Positions 1 through 8,817 of a stretch of DNA of 64,000 nt are shown piece after piece. Under the pieces are notes generated by a model, which worked only from the letters and a program-made list of their open reading frames with translations, ran no database searches and was not told the DNA's origin. This DNA comes from Teratosphaeria epicoccoides (Eukaryota > Ascomycota > Dothideomycetes > Mycosphaerellales > Teratosphaeriaceae). The stretch spans positions 248,001 to 312,000 of the forward strand of contig JADDMT010000013.1 in NCBI GenBank assembly GCA_021401465.1, read 5' to 3'. The stretch's first letter is position 1; each line of letters begins with the position of its first letter. The translations under genes were made by a program, and so were the position numbers.

Positions 1-2029
1 TGCGGGTGAGCTCTCTTCCGAGCCCAGTATGCGCTTTCTTGAGGGCAGCGAGGATGCGACGATTCGGCTGTATCAAGGCATGGGTTGAGTCAGGTCTGAC
101 GAATCGTTCTGCGCCTTCCTCAAGGTCCATCACTACTTTGATGAACGTGACGACGATGCTGAGATGGCGCTTTGTGATGTTGATCCCGTCCGTGGCTTCG
201 TACATCAGTGTCAACCTCTTCAGGAATGCGAGCAGCGTTGGAACCAATTTCGCATAGATCGACTTGATTCTCACCAGATTTTCAAAGTCGATCTTGTTGT
301 TTTCGTCTGCTCTGTACAGCGCGTCCACTCGGTCAGCGATCTCGGTCAATTTTGATGCGACTTCCTCGCGTTCTCTAAGCTTTACAAACGCTTCTTTACA
401 AATGTTGATGATAATTTTGACGGCCTCGTCGTGCAATCTTTTGAACTTGTGCTGCTCCAGTCGGACGCCGTCAACATATTGGACCCCGATGTCGTTGACA
501 AATCTGAAAGCATCGCGCAGATGTTGCCAATGGCCATAGAGTCGCTTGGTGTCAACACCAGGGGGTAGCGACTCTCCCTCCTCCACGTCATGCTCTGCCG
601 CTTCCCCTACCAAGCCTTCCTCTGCTTCGTCTTGAAGGAGTCTGCACGTAGAAGGCCCAGACTCTGCTACAGGCTCGGCATCAGCTCGCACCTTCTTGCT
701 GGTGTTGGCAGCGTGTTGCAACGTCTGGTCGATGGCGTTTGCTCTGCGCTTCTTCTGACGCATGATCTGCTTCTTCGGGCTTGCGGACTTGGCCGGAGAG
801 CTTTGTATTGCTGAGTAGCCTAAATCTGCAGGCGCAAGGACGGGTCCTCTGAACAATTTGCGTGCTGAATCCCTCGGCGCACACGCTTCCGCAGGCGCAA
901 TCTCCTCCTGTTGGTCTTCAACTGCATCATCATAATTGACGTGCACAGGCTGGTGGTCATCGACCTTGTCTTGCATCTCCTGATCTAGCATCTCCTGATC
1001 TTGCATCCTCTGATCTTGCATCCTCTGATCTTCCATCTCCCGATCTTGCATCTCCCGATCCTGCATCCTCTGATCTTGCATCTCCTGATCTTGTGCAGGC
1101 TCGGCACGTGCGTCATCCATAACTTCAAGGTGCTGCACGTTTGCCGGTCTCTGAGGTGAGATTGACTGCTCGTTGCCTCCAGTATTGACGCACAGCTGCG
1201 CCCTGACTGGGCTATCCCCCTTCAGGCTGCCTCGCTTCCTCGGACTAACCTCCCTCGGAGCCTCGATCGCCTCTGCAGCGCCTGGGTCCGCCTGAAGTTG
1301 TTCATCGCCTTCTGTCGGAATCCCGACCTCATACTGCGGAGGATCACGGAACCATTGCTTCTCATGTGCCTCTTGGGTACTCAACTCCTTCTCCTGTTGT
1401 CGCTTCGATCTTCTCGGGCTGCTGAAATCCTGCTGCTGCGGTGCCATCGACTCTTGCAGCTGCTGGTCAACGAGCTGCTGGTTTGCGCGCTCTTGATCTT
1501 CAACCCATGACTGCTCCAACCGCTCACGTGCAGGCGATGCGCCTTTCGCTCTCTTTTGCTTACGCCTTGGCGATATGCCTGCACCTGCTATGTCTCTGCG
1601 TAGTTGCTTCCTCGGGTCCTTGTCGGGCGAGATGTCGACGGCATAGGTATCAGGTCTCGCTGCTAGACTGGGTCCAAGCTTTTTGACAGTCCGGGTCGGG
1701 TTCTGGTAGGGTGGGTTGCTTGCAAAGGCACGTAGCCCAAGCCCATTTGATACTCGCCGCAACTTCCCGGTGCTCTTAGGCACGCTCAAATTGTGTCCCT
1801 TATTGATCTCCGCTGCCGTCGCCAGCACCATCTCGCCCACCTCCTCCGCAGGGCTGTTGCGGGTGTGCTTGACCGGACTGTCCCGCAACAGCTCCGTGTC
1901 GCTTTCTTCCGCCACGCTGCCCAGATCCGCTACGCGACCGACATGCTCAGTGGTCAGCAGACTTTCGTCCTCGTGATCCCGCCACGCCGCTGGGGTCTTG
2001 GGCGTCTTCGCCCTCGAGAGTCGCGCCAT
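1..2029 (-). CDS. Basic, charged protein of unknown function, C-terminus cut by window edge
   Basis: The minus strand is open from an ATG at 2029-2027 to the window edge, about 676 codons with no stop, so the C-terminus lies outside. The first ~490 residues are low complexity, rich in K/R, Q and SP or SPRK-type sites, which suggests a nuclear, phosphorylated protein. Near the middle (about 965-1095) is a run of five-residue repeats of the QDQEM/QDQRM type, encoded by a 15-bp tandem repeat. The last ~180 visible residues are an ordered, largely helical domain beginning near KRLYGHWQHL. I do not recognise the family. Codon use and the long open frame make it a confident gene; the function is unknown. 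Confidence 0.8.
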   Translation of the reverse strand, partial: MARLSRAKTPKTPAAWRDHEDESLLTTEHVGRVADLGSVAEESDTELLRDSPVKHTRNSPAEEVGEMVLATAAEINKGHNLSVPKSTGKLRRVSNGLGLRAFASNPPYQNPTRTVKKLGPSLAARPDTYAVDISPDKDPRKQLRRDIAGAGISPRRKQKRAKGASPARERLEQSWVEDQERANQQLVDQQLQESMAPQQQDFSSPRRSKRQQEKELSTQEAHEKQWFRDPPQYEVGIPTEGDEQLQADPGAAEAIEAPREVSPRKRGSLKGDSPVRAQLCVNTGGNEQSISPQRPANVQHLEVMDDARAEPAQDQEMQDQRMQDREMQDREMEDQRMQDQRMQDQEMLDQEMQDKVDDHQPVHVNYDDAVEDQQEEIAPAEACAPRDSARKLFRGPVLAPADLGYSAIQSSPAKSASPKKQIMRQKKRRANAIDQTLQHAANTSKKVRADAEPVAESGPSTCRLLQDEAEEGLVGEAAEHDVEEGESLPPGVDTKRLYGHWQHLRDAFRFVNDIGVQYVDGVRLEQHKFKRLHDEAVKIIINICKEAFVKLREREEVASKLTEIADRVDALYRADENNKIDFENLVRIKSIYAKLVPTLLAFLKRLTLMYEATDGINITKRHLSIVVTFIKVVMDLEEGAERFVRPDSTHALIQPNRRILAALKKAHTGLGRELTR
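965..1095. repeat. 15-bp tandem repeat coding for QDQEM-type pentapeptides
   Basis: Imperfect copies of a 15-base unit (plus-strand form close to atctcctgatcttgc) run head to tail. They stay in frame with the minus-strand gene and alternate QDQEM, QDQRM and QDREM. Unit length is a multiple of three, so copy-number change would lengthen the protein without a frameshift. Confidence 0.8.
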
Positions 2030-2893
2030 CCTATCTCCGCTGATCTTTAGGAATAGCGATCCCTGCTCAATTGCTATTTGGTTCACTGCAAGCTGTCGTC
2101 ATGCAATTGATCAAATCAATACCATTGAAGCCATTGCACGTCGGGAAGAGTTATTGGGGGGCATAGGGCGCCTAGCAACGAGGTTGGCCCCCGGAACGAC
2201 GCCAAATCGTGCAGTTCCATATTTGGCAATGCATCGAAAACCTGATCTACCGCGCTCCTCCCTATCCTCCAGCAAGATAGACTGATGTATGCATAGTCTG
2301 CAGAGCTCTACAGGAATGACTAGAGTGATCAAAGATTCCAAGATCCTCTTTTCTTATGCAGACATATTTAGGTACTAGGAAAGCTAGGATAGCTCTGTTA
2401 ATGACAGTAGTTAATAGTGTTATGTTCTTAGCTGAAACCTCGTTAAGGTGGAAATATAAGATATATCCTAGATCATATTAGCTGTATTTACTCTACTACA
2501 TTAAAAAGGAGTTATTAACATTCTACCTATATACTAGCTCTAAAGTAATATGTATATTCCTGTAGAGAGGAGAGTAATCTAATAGTACTCTATTATATAC
2601 GTAGATTAACATACTCTTATTAACAGAGAAGTCTAAGTAGCTACACAAGAAATTGCGTAATATCTACAAGAGAGAAGATCAACAATGATTATGCCCTACG
2701 CTAATGCTTAACGCGCAGATCGAGGTTTTCATTAGCACTCCAACACCATTCAAAATGCGGCTGCCAAAAGAGGCATAGCTGCGTCGCGCGCTCACGTGGC
2801 AAGTGCGTCACTCTCAATATCACTTCCCTCACTTTCAGACCTGTCACTGCACTCTTCTGCCGCGACATTGTGATATGGCCGATAAGTCTGAAC
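2030..2893. other. Intergenic region with an AT-rich island at about 2290-2690
   Basis: This separates two divergently transcribed genes. Bases 2290-2690 differ sharply from the flanks: very AT-rich, many TpA steps, stops in all frames and almost no CpG. That is what repeat-induced point mutation leaves in an old transposon copy, though I could not identify the parent element. The last ~200 bases before 2894 have normal composition and probably hold the RRD1 promoter. Confidence 0.6.
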
Positions 2894-4318
2894 ATGGAGT
2901 CTAACCGAACGCAGAAACGGAAACTGACGCTGGATCGGCTGGATGCCTTCTCAGACCACGCATTCGAAATACCTTCGAAGCGCATTAACGATGGCGACGA
3001 CCTGAATTACTTCCTTGCATCGACGGCCTACCGGGACTTGACGTTCTGGCTGCTGCAACTGAATAGATCGATGTTCCCGACCATAGACAAAAATGGAAAA
3101 GTTCATCCCTGCGATCTGGACCAAATGCAATCTCCCTCGGGCACAGTGCTCAAGCTGAGAGAACTGCTGGACGATTTAGCTAAGCTACTCGATAAGGCGC
3201 CTCCAAGTAGCGGACCCAAAAGATTTGGCAATGTGGCTTTTCGTGAATGGTACAAACTTGTCGAAGAAGCTACGCCAGAGCTGCTGCAGAGGCACCTTCC
3301 CACTGTCATTGCCCGATATGCCAATCGCGAGAATTCCTTGACCTCAGAGCTCTCTGCCTACCTCTTGGGCTCCTTCGGCAGTGCTCAAAGACTGGACTAT
3401 GGGACGGGCCATGAGTTGTCCTTCCTAGCGTTCCTGGGCTGCCTCTGGAAGCTCAATGCCTTCAGTGATGGAGAAGAACGATCGATCGTAACCGGGGTCG
3501 TACAGCCGTACTTGGGCCTTATCAGGAGGATCATCATTACTTATACTCTTGAGCCAGCTGGATCGCATGGTGTCTGGGGCCTGGATGACCACAGCTTCGC
3601 TCCTTACATCTTTGGATCGGCACAGTATGGTCCGCCAATTGATCCTGCTCATGAGACAATACCAATACCAACAGCAGGATCACTCCCGAGATCACCATCA
3701 CCTACATCGGTAGCGAAGAAGGATGTTGTGGAGATGTACAAAGACAGTAACATGTACTTTTCGGCCATCCACTTCATCCACGCAGTCAAGAAAGGTCCGT
3801 TCTGGGAGCACTCGCCCATTCTCTACGACATCTCCGGCATCAAGGATGGTTGGGGAAAGATCAACAAGGGCATGTTGAAGATGTATGCCGCCGAGGTGCT
3901 CGGGAAATTCCCTGTGGTACAACACTTCCCTTTCGGCAGTCTGCTCCGGTGGGAGGATGACCCTGAGGCGGCTGCCAAGGGCATGTCTCTTCATTCGCAG
4001 CACCAGCCGCAGGCGAAAAGCAGAGAAGTGCCGAGCTCGTTGATGGTCGGATCAGGTACTGGCAGTGCTGCGAGCGCGGCGGCACCGTGGACTAAGCCTG
4101 CTATGAGTGGAGGCGCAACAGCGGCACAAATGCCTGCCGCAACAGGTGTACCATCCGTCAGGGCACCATGGGCAGCCGGAGGTACAGATGTAAGACCACA
4201 AGTACCTACTGCAGCACTTTGGGCCGCGGCACAACGGCCGGCGGCTGGTACGAGAGCCGGCGTGGATGACGGCAGTGGCATCCCGCCGACGACTGCGCCT
4301 TGGGCACGGAAGGGCTGA
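2894..4318 (+). CDS. RRD1: Serine/threonine phosphatase 2A activator (PTPA, Rrd1-like)
   Basis: Intronless, 474 codons. PTPA proteins are peptidyl-prolyl isomerase-like activators that help load catalytic metal onto PP2A and its relatives, in cytosol and nucleus. The family blocks are clear: the opening helix with FEIPSKRI, the DYGTGHELSFLAFL block, LEPAGSHGVWGLDD with FAPYIFGSAQ, then GWGKINKGMLKMY and FPVVQHFPFGSLL. A ~100-residue Ala/Pro tail with repeated APW follows, which I associate with the Rrd1 branch of fungi more than Rrd2. The open frame extends upstream to a GTG at 2870, but 2894 is the first ATG and gives the expected N-terminus. Rrd1 versus Rrd2 is the less certain part. Confidence 0.92.
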   Translation: MESNRTQKRKLTLDRLDAFSDHAFEIPSKRINDGDDLNYFLASTAYRDLTFWLLQLNRSMFPTIDKNGKVHPCDLDQMQSPSGTVLKLRELLDDLAKLLDKAPPSSGPKRFGNVAFREWYKLVEEATPELLQRHLPTVIARYANRENSLTSELSAYLLGSFGSAQRLDYGTGHELSFLAFLGCLWKLNAFSDGEERSIVTGVVQPYLGLIRRIIITYTLEPAGSHGVWGLDDHSFAPYIFGSAQYGPPIDPAHETIPIPTAGSLPRSPSPTSVAKKDVVEMYKDSNMYFSAIHFIHAVKKGPFWEHSPILYDISGIKDGWGKINKGMLKMYAAEVLGKFPVVQHFPFGSLLRWEDDPEAAAKGMSLHSQHQPQAKSREVPSSLMVGSGTGSAASAAAPWTKPAMSGGATAAQMPAATGVPSVRAPWAAGGTDVRPQVPTAALWAAAQRPAAGTRAGVDDGSGIPPTTAPWARKG

Positions 4319-6008
4319 GGCGGGTAGCGATGCCCTTGGCGGGTTGAGACACTATCATGCGCCTGAGCGCCTTTCGAAGCACTTTGGGCCACATATAGCA
4401 GCAGCAGAGTCACGCCAAGCTTTTCTGTGCAATCAGCAGGCGCGATAGTGTGTTCAGGCCAGACTGGAACCATCTATGCCGTAGCAAGCTGTGACGCGTT
4501 GGTTGCGATCAAGAATCGAGGTCAAGGCATGCCGCCTTCCCCATCAGCACTTCCTCCCGCTCATGTGTGTCAAGCGCTCATACATCGAGACAGATTCTGA
4601 ACGCAGTCAAGAAACTGCCCTCGAGATTCGTATTAAGCGCTAGCTACTGCCATTGCTACCGCTGGCCGGACCGGTTGGCATCAACATGACTCGAGTGGCT
4701 GCTTGTCTGTGCTGATAGGTCTTGCATCTGCTGTTGATCCAGCAACGACGTTGGGGCATTTGTAGGGTTGGGATGGACGGCGAATGATCTCGCAGGCTCT
4801 TCTCGTGGACCTCCGGTCTACCGACTGCGTGTTGTGCAGAGCTTAGCGCGATCCCTTGTCGTTCAAGAGCCGCATTCACATGCTGATCGCCTTCGCAGGC
4901 CTGGCCGAACAGACGATTTAGCTTTCAAATCCTACAATTCTTCGTATCCAGTCCGCACACTTGTTGACTCAGTCTCCGATTGCCTGCTAACCGCGAAGCT
5001 CTTGGTTGCGTCAAAGAGTGATGTACCGCTTTCACGTTAGCTGGCAGTGACTAGCCCGAGCTGCAGCATCTCTCTCCGGATGAAGCAGACTACGTGCTTC
5101 AAGCAGTATCTGCAGCTGATTGACAAAGGGTTGGAGGTCAGAACTTTGCATCTGACGCATCCACGTGCCATATTCCAGCTGAATTGACGTACATCATTTT
5201 GTGTTTTCTTGTAGGAAAGTTCACCGTACGCCAGCAAGTGCTGCTAAGGGCGCATATTCAGCTCTCGATGGTCAAGCCACAAATTGTACTCAGTTTCTGA
5301 GCGGGTCAGCTGCCAACAATGTACAGACAAGCCGTGTGGGATCTGACCTCCTTCAGCCAATATAGTACAAAAACCTGACTCCCTGACTCCTACAACGCTC
5401 GCGAGCCAGTGTTGACATGTTGATGACGGTGGTGTTCAATCGGTGCACAGCAGTACGGTATCCAGTGAACTCGGTTCGGAATCTCCGAAGAACTCAAAGA
5501 CCACCTGCAGGTACCTCATGCACACTCTGTCACCCATCGGACATGTCGAAAGGATGAAATGCATTGATGGCACTCACGGACGCGTGTGCTCTAAGCCCAA
5601 TGAGCTCTTACAATGCAGCAAACGAGGCCCTGCTAACAGCCTTCAGCCACGTCTCAGGCTGACCAGCGCCGAGCAGCAGTCTTCATATTATTGGACGCCA
5701 GATTCGTTGTCCGTCGAGCGAGGCTGTGTAGGGGCGGGCGAGCAGGTCCGCCCCAACTCAGATCGTAGCTTGGAGCATGGCACGGCCAGCGCTGCCTTTC
5801 CTTTGGCACTCCATTGCTCGCTCTACCAGCTGTGGCGGGCGCAGGGCACGACGTTTGCGATGCCTCAACCTGGTCTCTGCACAAGATACATAAAGCAGCG
5901 TGTGCCAGCTCCTTCCAAGCTTGACCCGCTCACGACCATCACAGTCGAGGACCTACGAGAAACCGTGCCGAATCAACCCGGTTGTGAGCCTCTGCTCGCC
6001 GAGACATC
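4319..6008. other. Intergenic, no supported gene
   Basis: About 1.7 kb between two plus-strand genes. Open frames here (for example one starting at 5443) have no recognisable domain, and the longest overlaps the next gene in another frame. The stretch should contain the RRD1 3' end and the promoter of the toxin homologue; no clear motif was seen. Confidence 0.6.
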
Positions 6009-7592
6009 ATGGCGGCGAAGCTGGAAACACTGCAGGTCTCGGCTTCAAAGGAGGCGTACGCGGACTTCATCACGACACTACGCGAGCGAGTCCGAGACCC
6101 TAATGTTCAGTCACATGGGCTGCCAGTTCTTGTTCCACAAAGTACTACTCCTCAGTATCTTGACATTGTCTTGCAAACTGCCAATGGGTCTGCAGTGACG
6201 CTACGACTGCGGAAAGATAACCTGTATCTTGTCGCATATTGCGCCGGAAGTGGCACGCCATGGTATGAATTCTCCAATGATACCAAAGCGCATCTTGTGG
6301 CTGGTTCACAGTTCCTGGGATTCGATGGTAGCTATCAATCACTCCAAGGCGCGTCGGCGGAACGATCGAAAATCAGCCTCGGCCGGAAATCGCTGGAGGG
6401 TGCTGTGATCAATCTGGTGTCAACAAGCTCCCCTTCTCCGCTAGACAAGCCTTCCGAAGCACGGGCGAAGGCCTTGGTGGTTGTTATCCAGATGGTGTGC
6501 GAGTCTATGAGATTTCGAAGCATCACAGAGGATGTCATGAACGGGTACGACAAAGGCTTCGTCCCCAGCGAGCATATGAGGGCGAGGGAAACTTCCTGGG
6601 GAGCGCTGTCAGACGTCGTCTTGACTTTCGACAACAACAACAGTGGTCTCACCAAGAAGCAATGGGAGAATTTCGAACCGTCAGGTATCACGAGTCTTCC
6701 ACAAGCCGTGGCTGCGCTTGGCATCCTGCTTCGACGTGGCATTACTACAACCGCGCAGCCACACCTCAATGTGAAAATGCACGCCCTGACAGCCCTCGGC
6801 GCTGTGTCAAGCGGTGTCGCGACCGGTCGTGTCGTGCACGGCCGGCGGTTAGCGGAGATCTTCTATGTCCGCATGCAAGACGTCGACGACAAGATCGCCG
6901 GAGACCTTTGCGGGACAGTCTCCGTGACCGATGGGCTTGGTCAGATGACCGTATTCAGCCGACCACAAGAGAATGCCGAGTCTATCCATCCAGGTGGTAC
7001 AGCCACGCTCACCGGGCCTGAGAGAGCAATCTCCGCGGAGGACGATTTTACCATTGACTGTGCACTTCGAGGCAGGAACTTCTCTTCTCTTGAGAATGAT
7101 CTCGGGCACGGCCGGATTTGGTGGAACGCATACGATCCGACAAAGGCGTACGACAAGCTGCTGACCACGACAATTCCAGGCGCTCATGGAGCGACTGAGC
7201 TTGGCTACGCTGTCATGAGCAATGCAGCCGGAGCACTGGTCTCGGTCATGATACTTGATCTGGATGGAAGCGATAGAGCCGCCGTGCATGGCAGCATCCG
7301 TGCTGAGAACACGAGCTTGGTCGGCAACGTCATTAGTCTATGGGAGGCGAGACGGGATCGTCCCGTCAGGGTCACTAGAGGCAGCAGTATTGCATTGGAC
7401 AGGTCTGCGGTCGTCGTGCCTATGAGTGGCTCTCTTGTGGTGATCGTGGATGTGAAGAGTATTGCCGATGGTGCTACGCTCGCATCCGGATCAGCCAGAT
7501 TCTCACCAGCCAAGCCAGAGACTCCACAGACAAACACGTGGAGCATTGGAAGTACGCGTGGGCAGATAGAAGTAAAAGTGTCGTGGTCTTGA
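6009..7592 (+). CDS. Ribosome-inactivating protein (rRNA N-glycosidase) domain fused to a DUF6598-like C-terminal domain
   Basis: Intronless, 527 residues. Residues ~15-250 match the RIP fold, which removes one adenine from the sarcin-ricin loop of large-subunit rRNA and stops translation. Active-site positions appear intact: Tyr73 in the NLYLVAY strand, Tyr109 in FDGSY, Glu165 and Arg168 in the helix QMVCESMRF, and Trp187 in SWGAL. Residues ~260-520 form a beta-rich domain resembling DUF6598, which I recall beside RIP domains in grass proteins. There is no signal peptide or membrane segment, so the product is predicted to be cytosolic unless an upstream exon is missed. RIP genes are patchy in fungi, so transfer is plausible. 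No frameshift or missing key residue was seen. Enzyme activity is inferred from residues only. Confidence 0.85.
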   Translation: MAAKLETLQVSASKEAYADFITTLRERVRDPNVQSHGLPVLVPQSTTPQYLDIVLQTANGSAVTLRLRKDNLYLVAYCAGSGTPWYEFSNDTKAHLVAGSQFLGFDGSYQSLQGASAERSKISLGRKSLEGAVINLVSTSSPSPLDKPSEARAKALVVVIQMVCESMRFRSITEDVMNGYDKGFVPSEHMRARETSWGALSDVVLTFDNNNSGLTKKQWENFEPSGITSLPQAVAALGILLRRGITTTAQPHLNVKMHALTALGAVSSGVATGRVVHGRRLAEIFYVRMQDVDDKIAGDLCGTVSVTDGLGQMTVFSRPQENAESIHPGGTATLTGPERAISAEDDFTIDCALRGRNFSSLENDLGHGRIWWNAYDPTKAYDKLLTTTIPGAHGATELGYAVMSNAAGALVSVMILDLDGSDRAAVHGSIRAENTSLVGNVISLWEARRDRPVRVTRGSSIALDRSAVVVPMSGSLVVIVDVKSIADGATLASGSARFSPAKPETPQTNTWSIGSTRGQIEVKVSWS

Positions 7593-8084
7593 ACTCTTTC
7601 CAAAGTGTTGCAGCGGAAAGCAGCGTATCTCCCAAGCGAGCAGCGCTACAAGTCCTCAGCACAGAGCGCAATGACCCGATCTTTGCGCTCCTGTTCTGAC
7701 CGACGGAGTCCCTCGCACGCGTTCGCCAGGCTGCCACAAAACCCCTGAACCTCTAAACCACAAGTCGAAGAAGAAGCACTTCTGGCGTGAGCTGCATCCG
7801 GAGATTCTCGCTCTCACTACATTAGACCTCGTGCTCCTCACTTATCAGATATGTCTCCCCGGCCCCACCTGAAAACGTCCCCGAGGGTTTTTCATACCTT
7901 CGTCTGTCAAAACAAAGCTACGAGCAGAGAATTCTTGACGATTGACCTCGGGAGCTTTTTTTTCCCTTTCTTTTTTCCCCCCAATGCTCGAAGACCGACC
8001 TACCTCGGGGAGCTTCGATGGAGGATGACGAGGGGGTTTCTATCACTCTGTCGGCGATGGCCCGACCAACCGGGGAGAGAGAGG

Positions 8085-8120
<36 letters not shown>

Positions 8121-8817
8121 AGGAGAAGTAATTTCCAAGTAGGTACTGCTTTTTTTTTCTTCCATTTTTCGTTTCATCAGGTCTGTCTGTCCGAGGATTG
8201 GCCGAACATCGACGTCGTCGTCCTCGATTACGCCCGATGCTTCTACGCGCGTTAGGTTCATCGATCGATCGAAAGAGTGGAGTAGTCAGGGGCGATGTGC
8301 GGTGTCTGGTGACAGCCAAGTGAAAGCGCGCTCTCTCGATGACATTGCAATGTGGGCTTCGACAGGGCTGCATCACAGTAGCTGCGCCAACACTCTGCAA
8401 CGGCGATCCCCAGCAAAGAGCAGCGCTGCATCCCTCTCCAGCCCGGTGGAACGCGGCAATATATTCTCCCTCATGTTGTGGATCGGGACGCCGACTGCGC
8501 TCCAGCTGCCTCGCGGATGCGAAGGTGCATCAGCAAGAATTTCCGCGTGGCAGTCTGGCGTCGCGATGTCGGTGGCGGTCGTTGCGTGATGAGCCGGGTA
8601 GGTTTCGAGTAGCAGGTCCAGCGGCTCTCGCTCGCGATCGTGGAGGCGAGGTGAGAGGTGGGATGAGATGCGTACATAGTGCTCTGGGAGTTTGGGGACA
8701 CTGTCCTCAATATCATGAACCTCAACTACGGGGGTGCATCGTGACGCTGTCAACATGAATGGATTCCATTTCCCACCTGCCAGGAATCCAAGGTGAGTAC
8801 AGCAGGAGACACTCTGC
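7593..8817. other. Convergent intergenic region with simple repeats
   Basis: About 1.2 kb between converging genes, probably holding two 3' UTRs. It carries T-runs near 7960 and 8150 and a GA microsatellite. No coding sequence is supported; the overlapping open frames lack domains. Confidence 0.6.
8089..8117. repeat. GA dinucleotide microsatellite
   Basis: A nearly pure run of about 14 GA units, preceded by a shorter interrupted GA stretch from about 8075. Confidence 0.9.

Noticed and set aside
5443..6198. 251-codon plus-strand frame upstream of and overlapping the RIP-domain gene
   Set aside because: It opens in intergenic sequence, has no domain or signal peptide, and its end overlaps a well-supported gene in another frame.
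8039..8160. GA and T runs as transposon poly-A tail or LINE end
   Set aside because: No target-site duplication or upstream element sequence was seen; simple-sequence slippage is enough.
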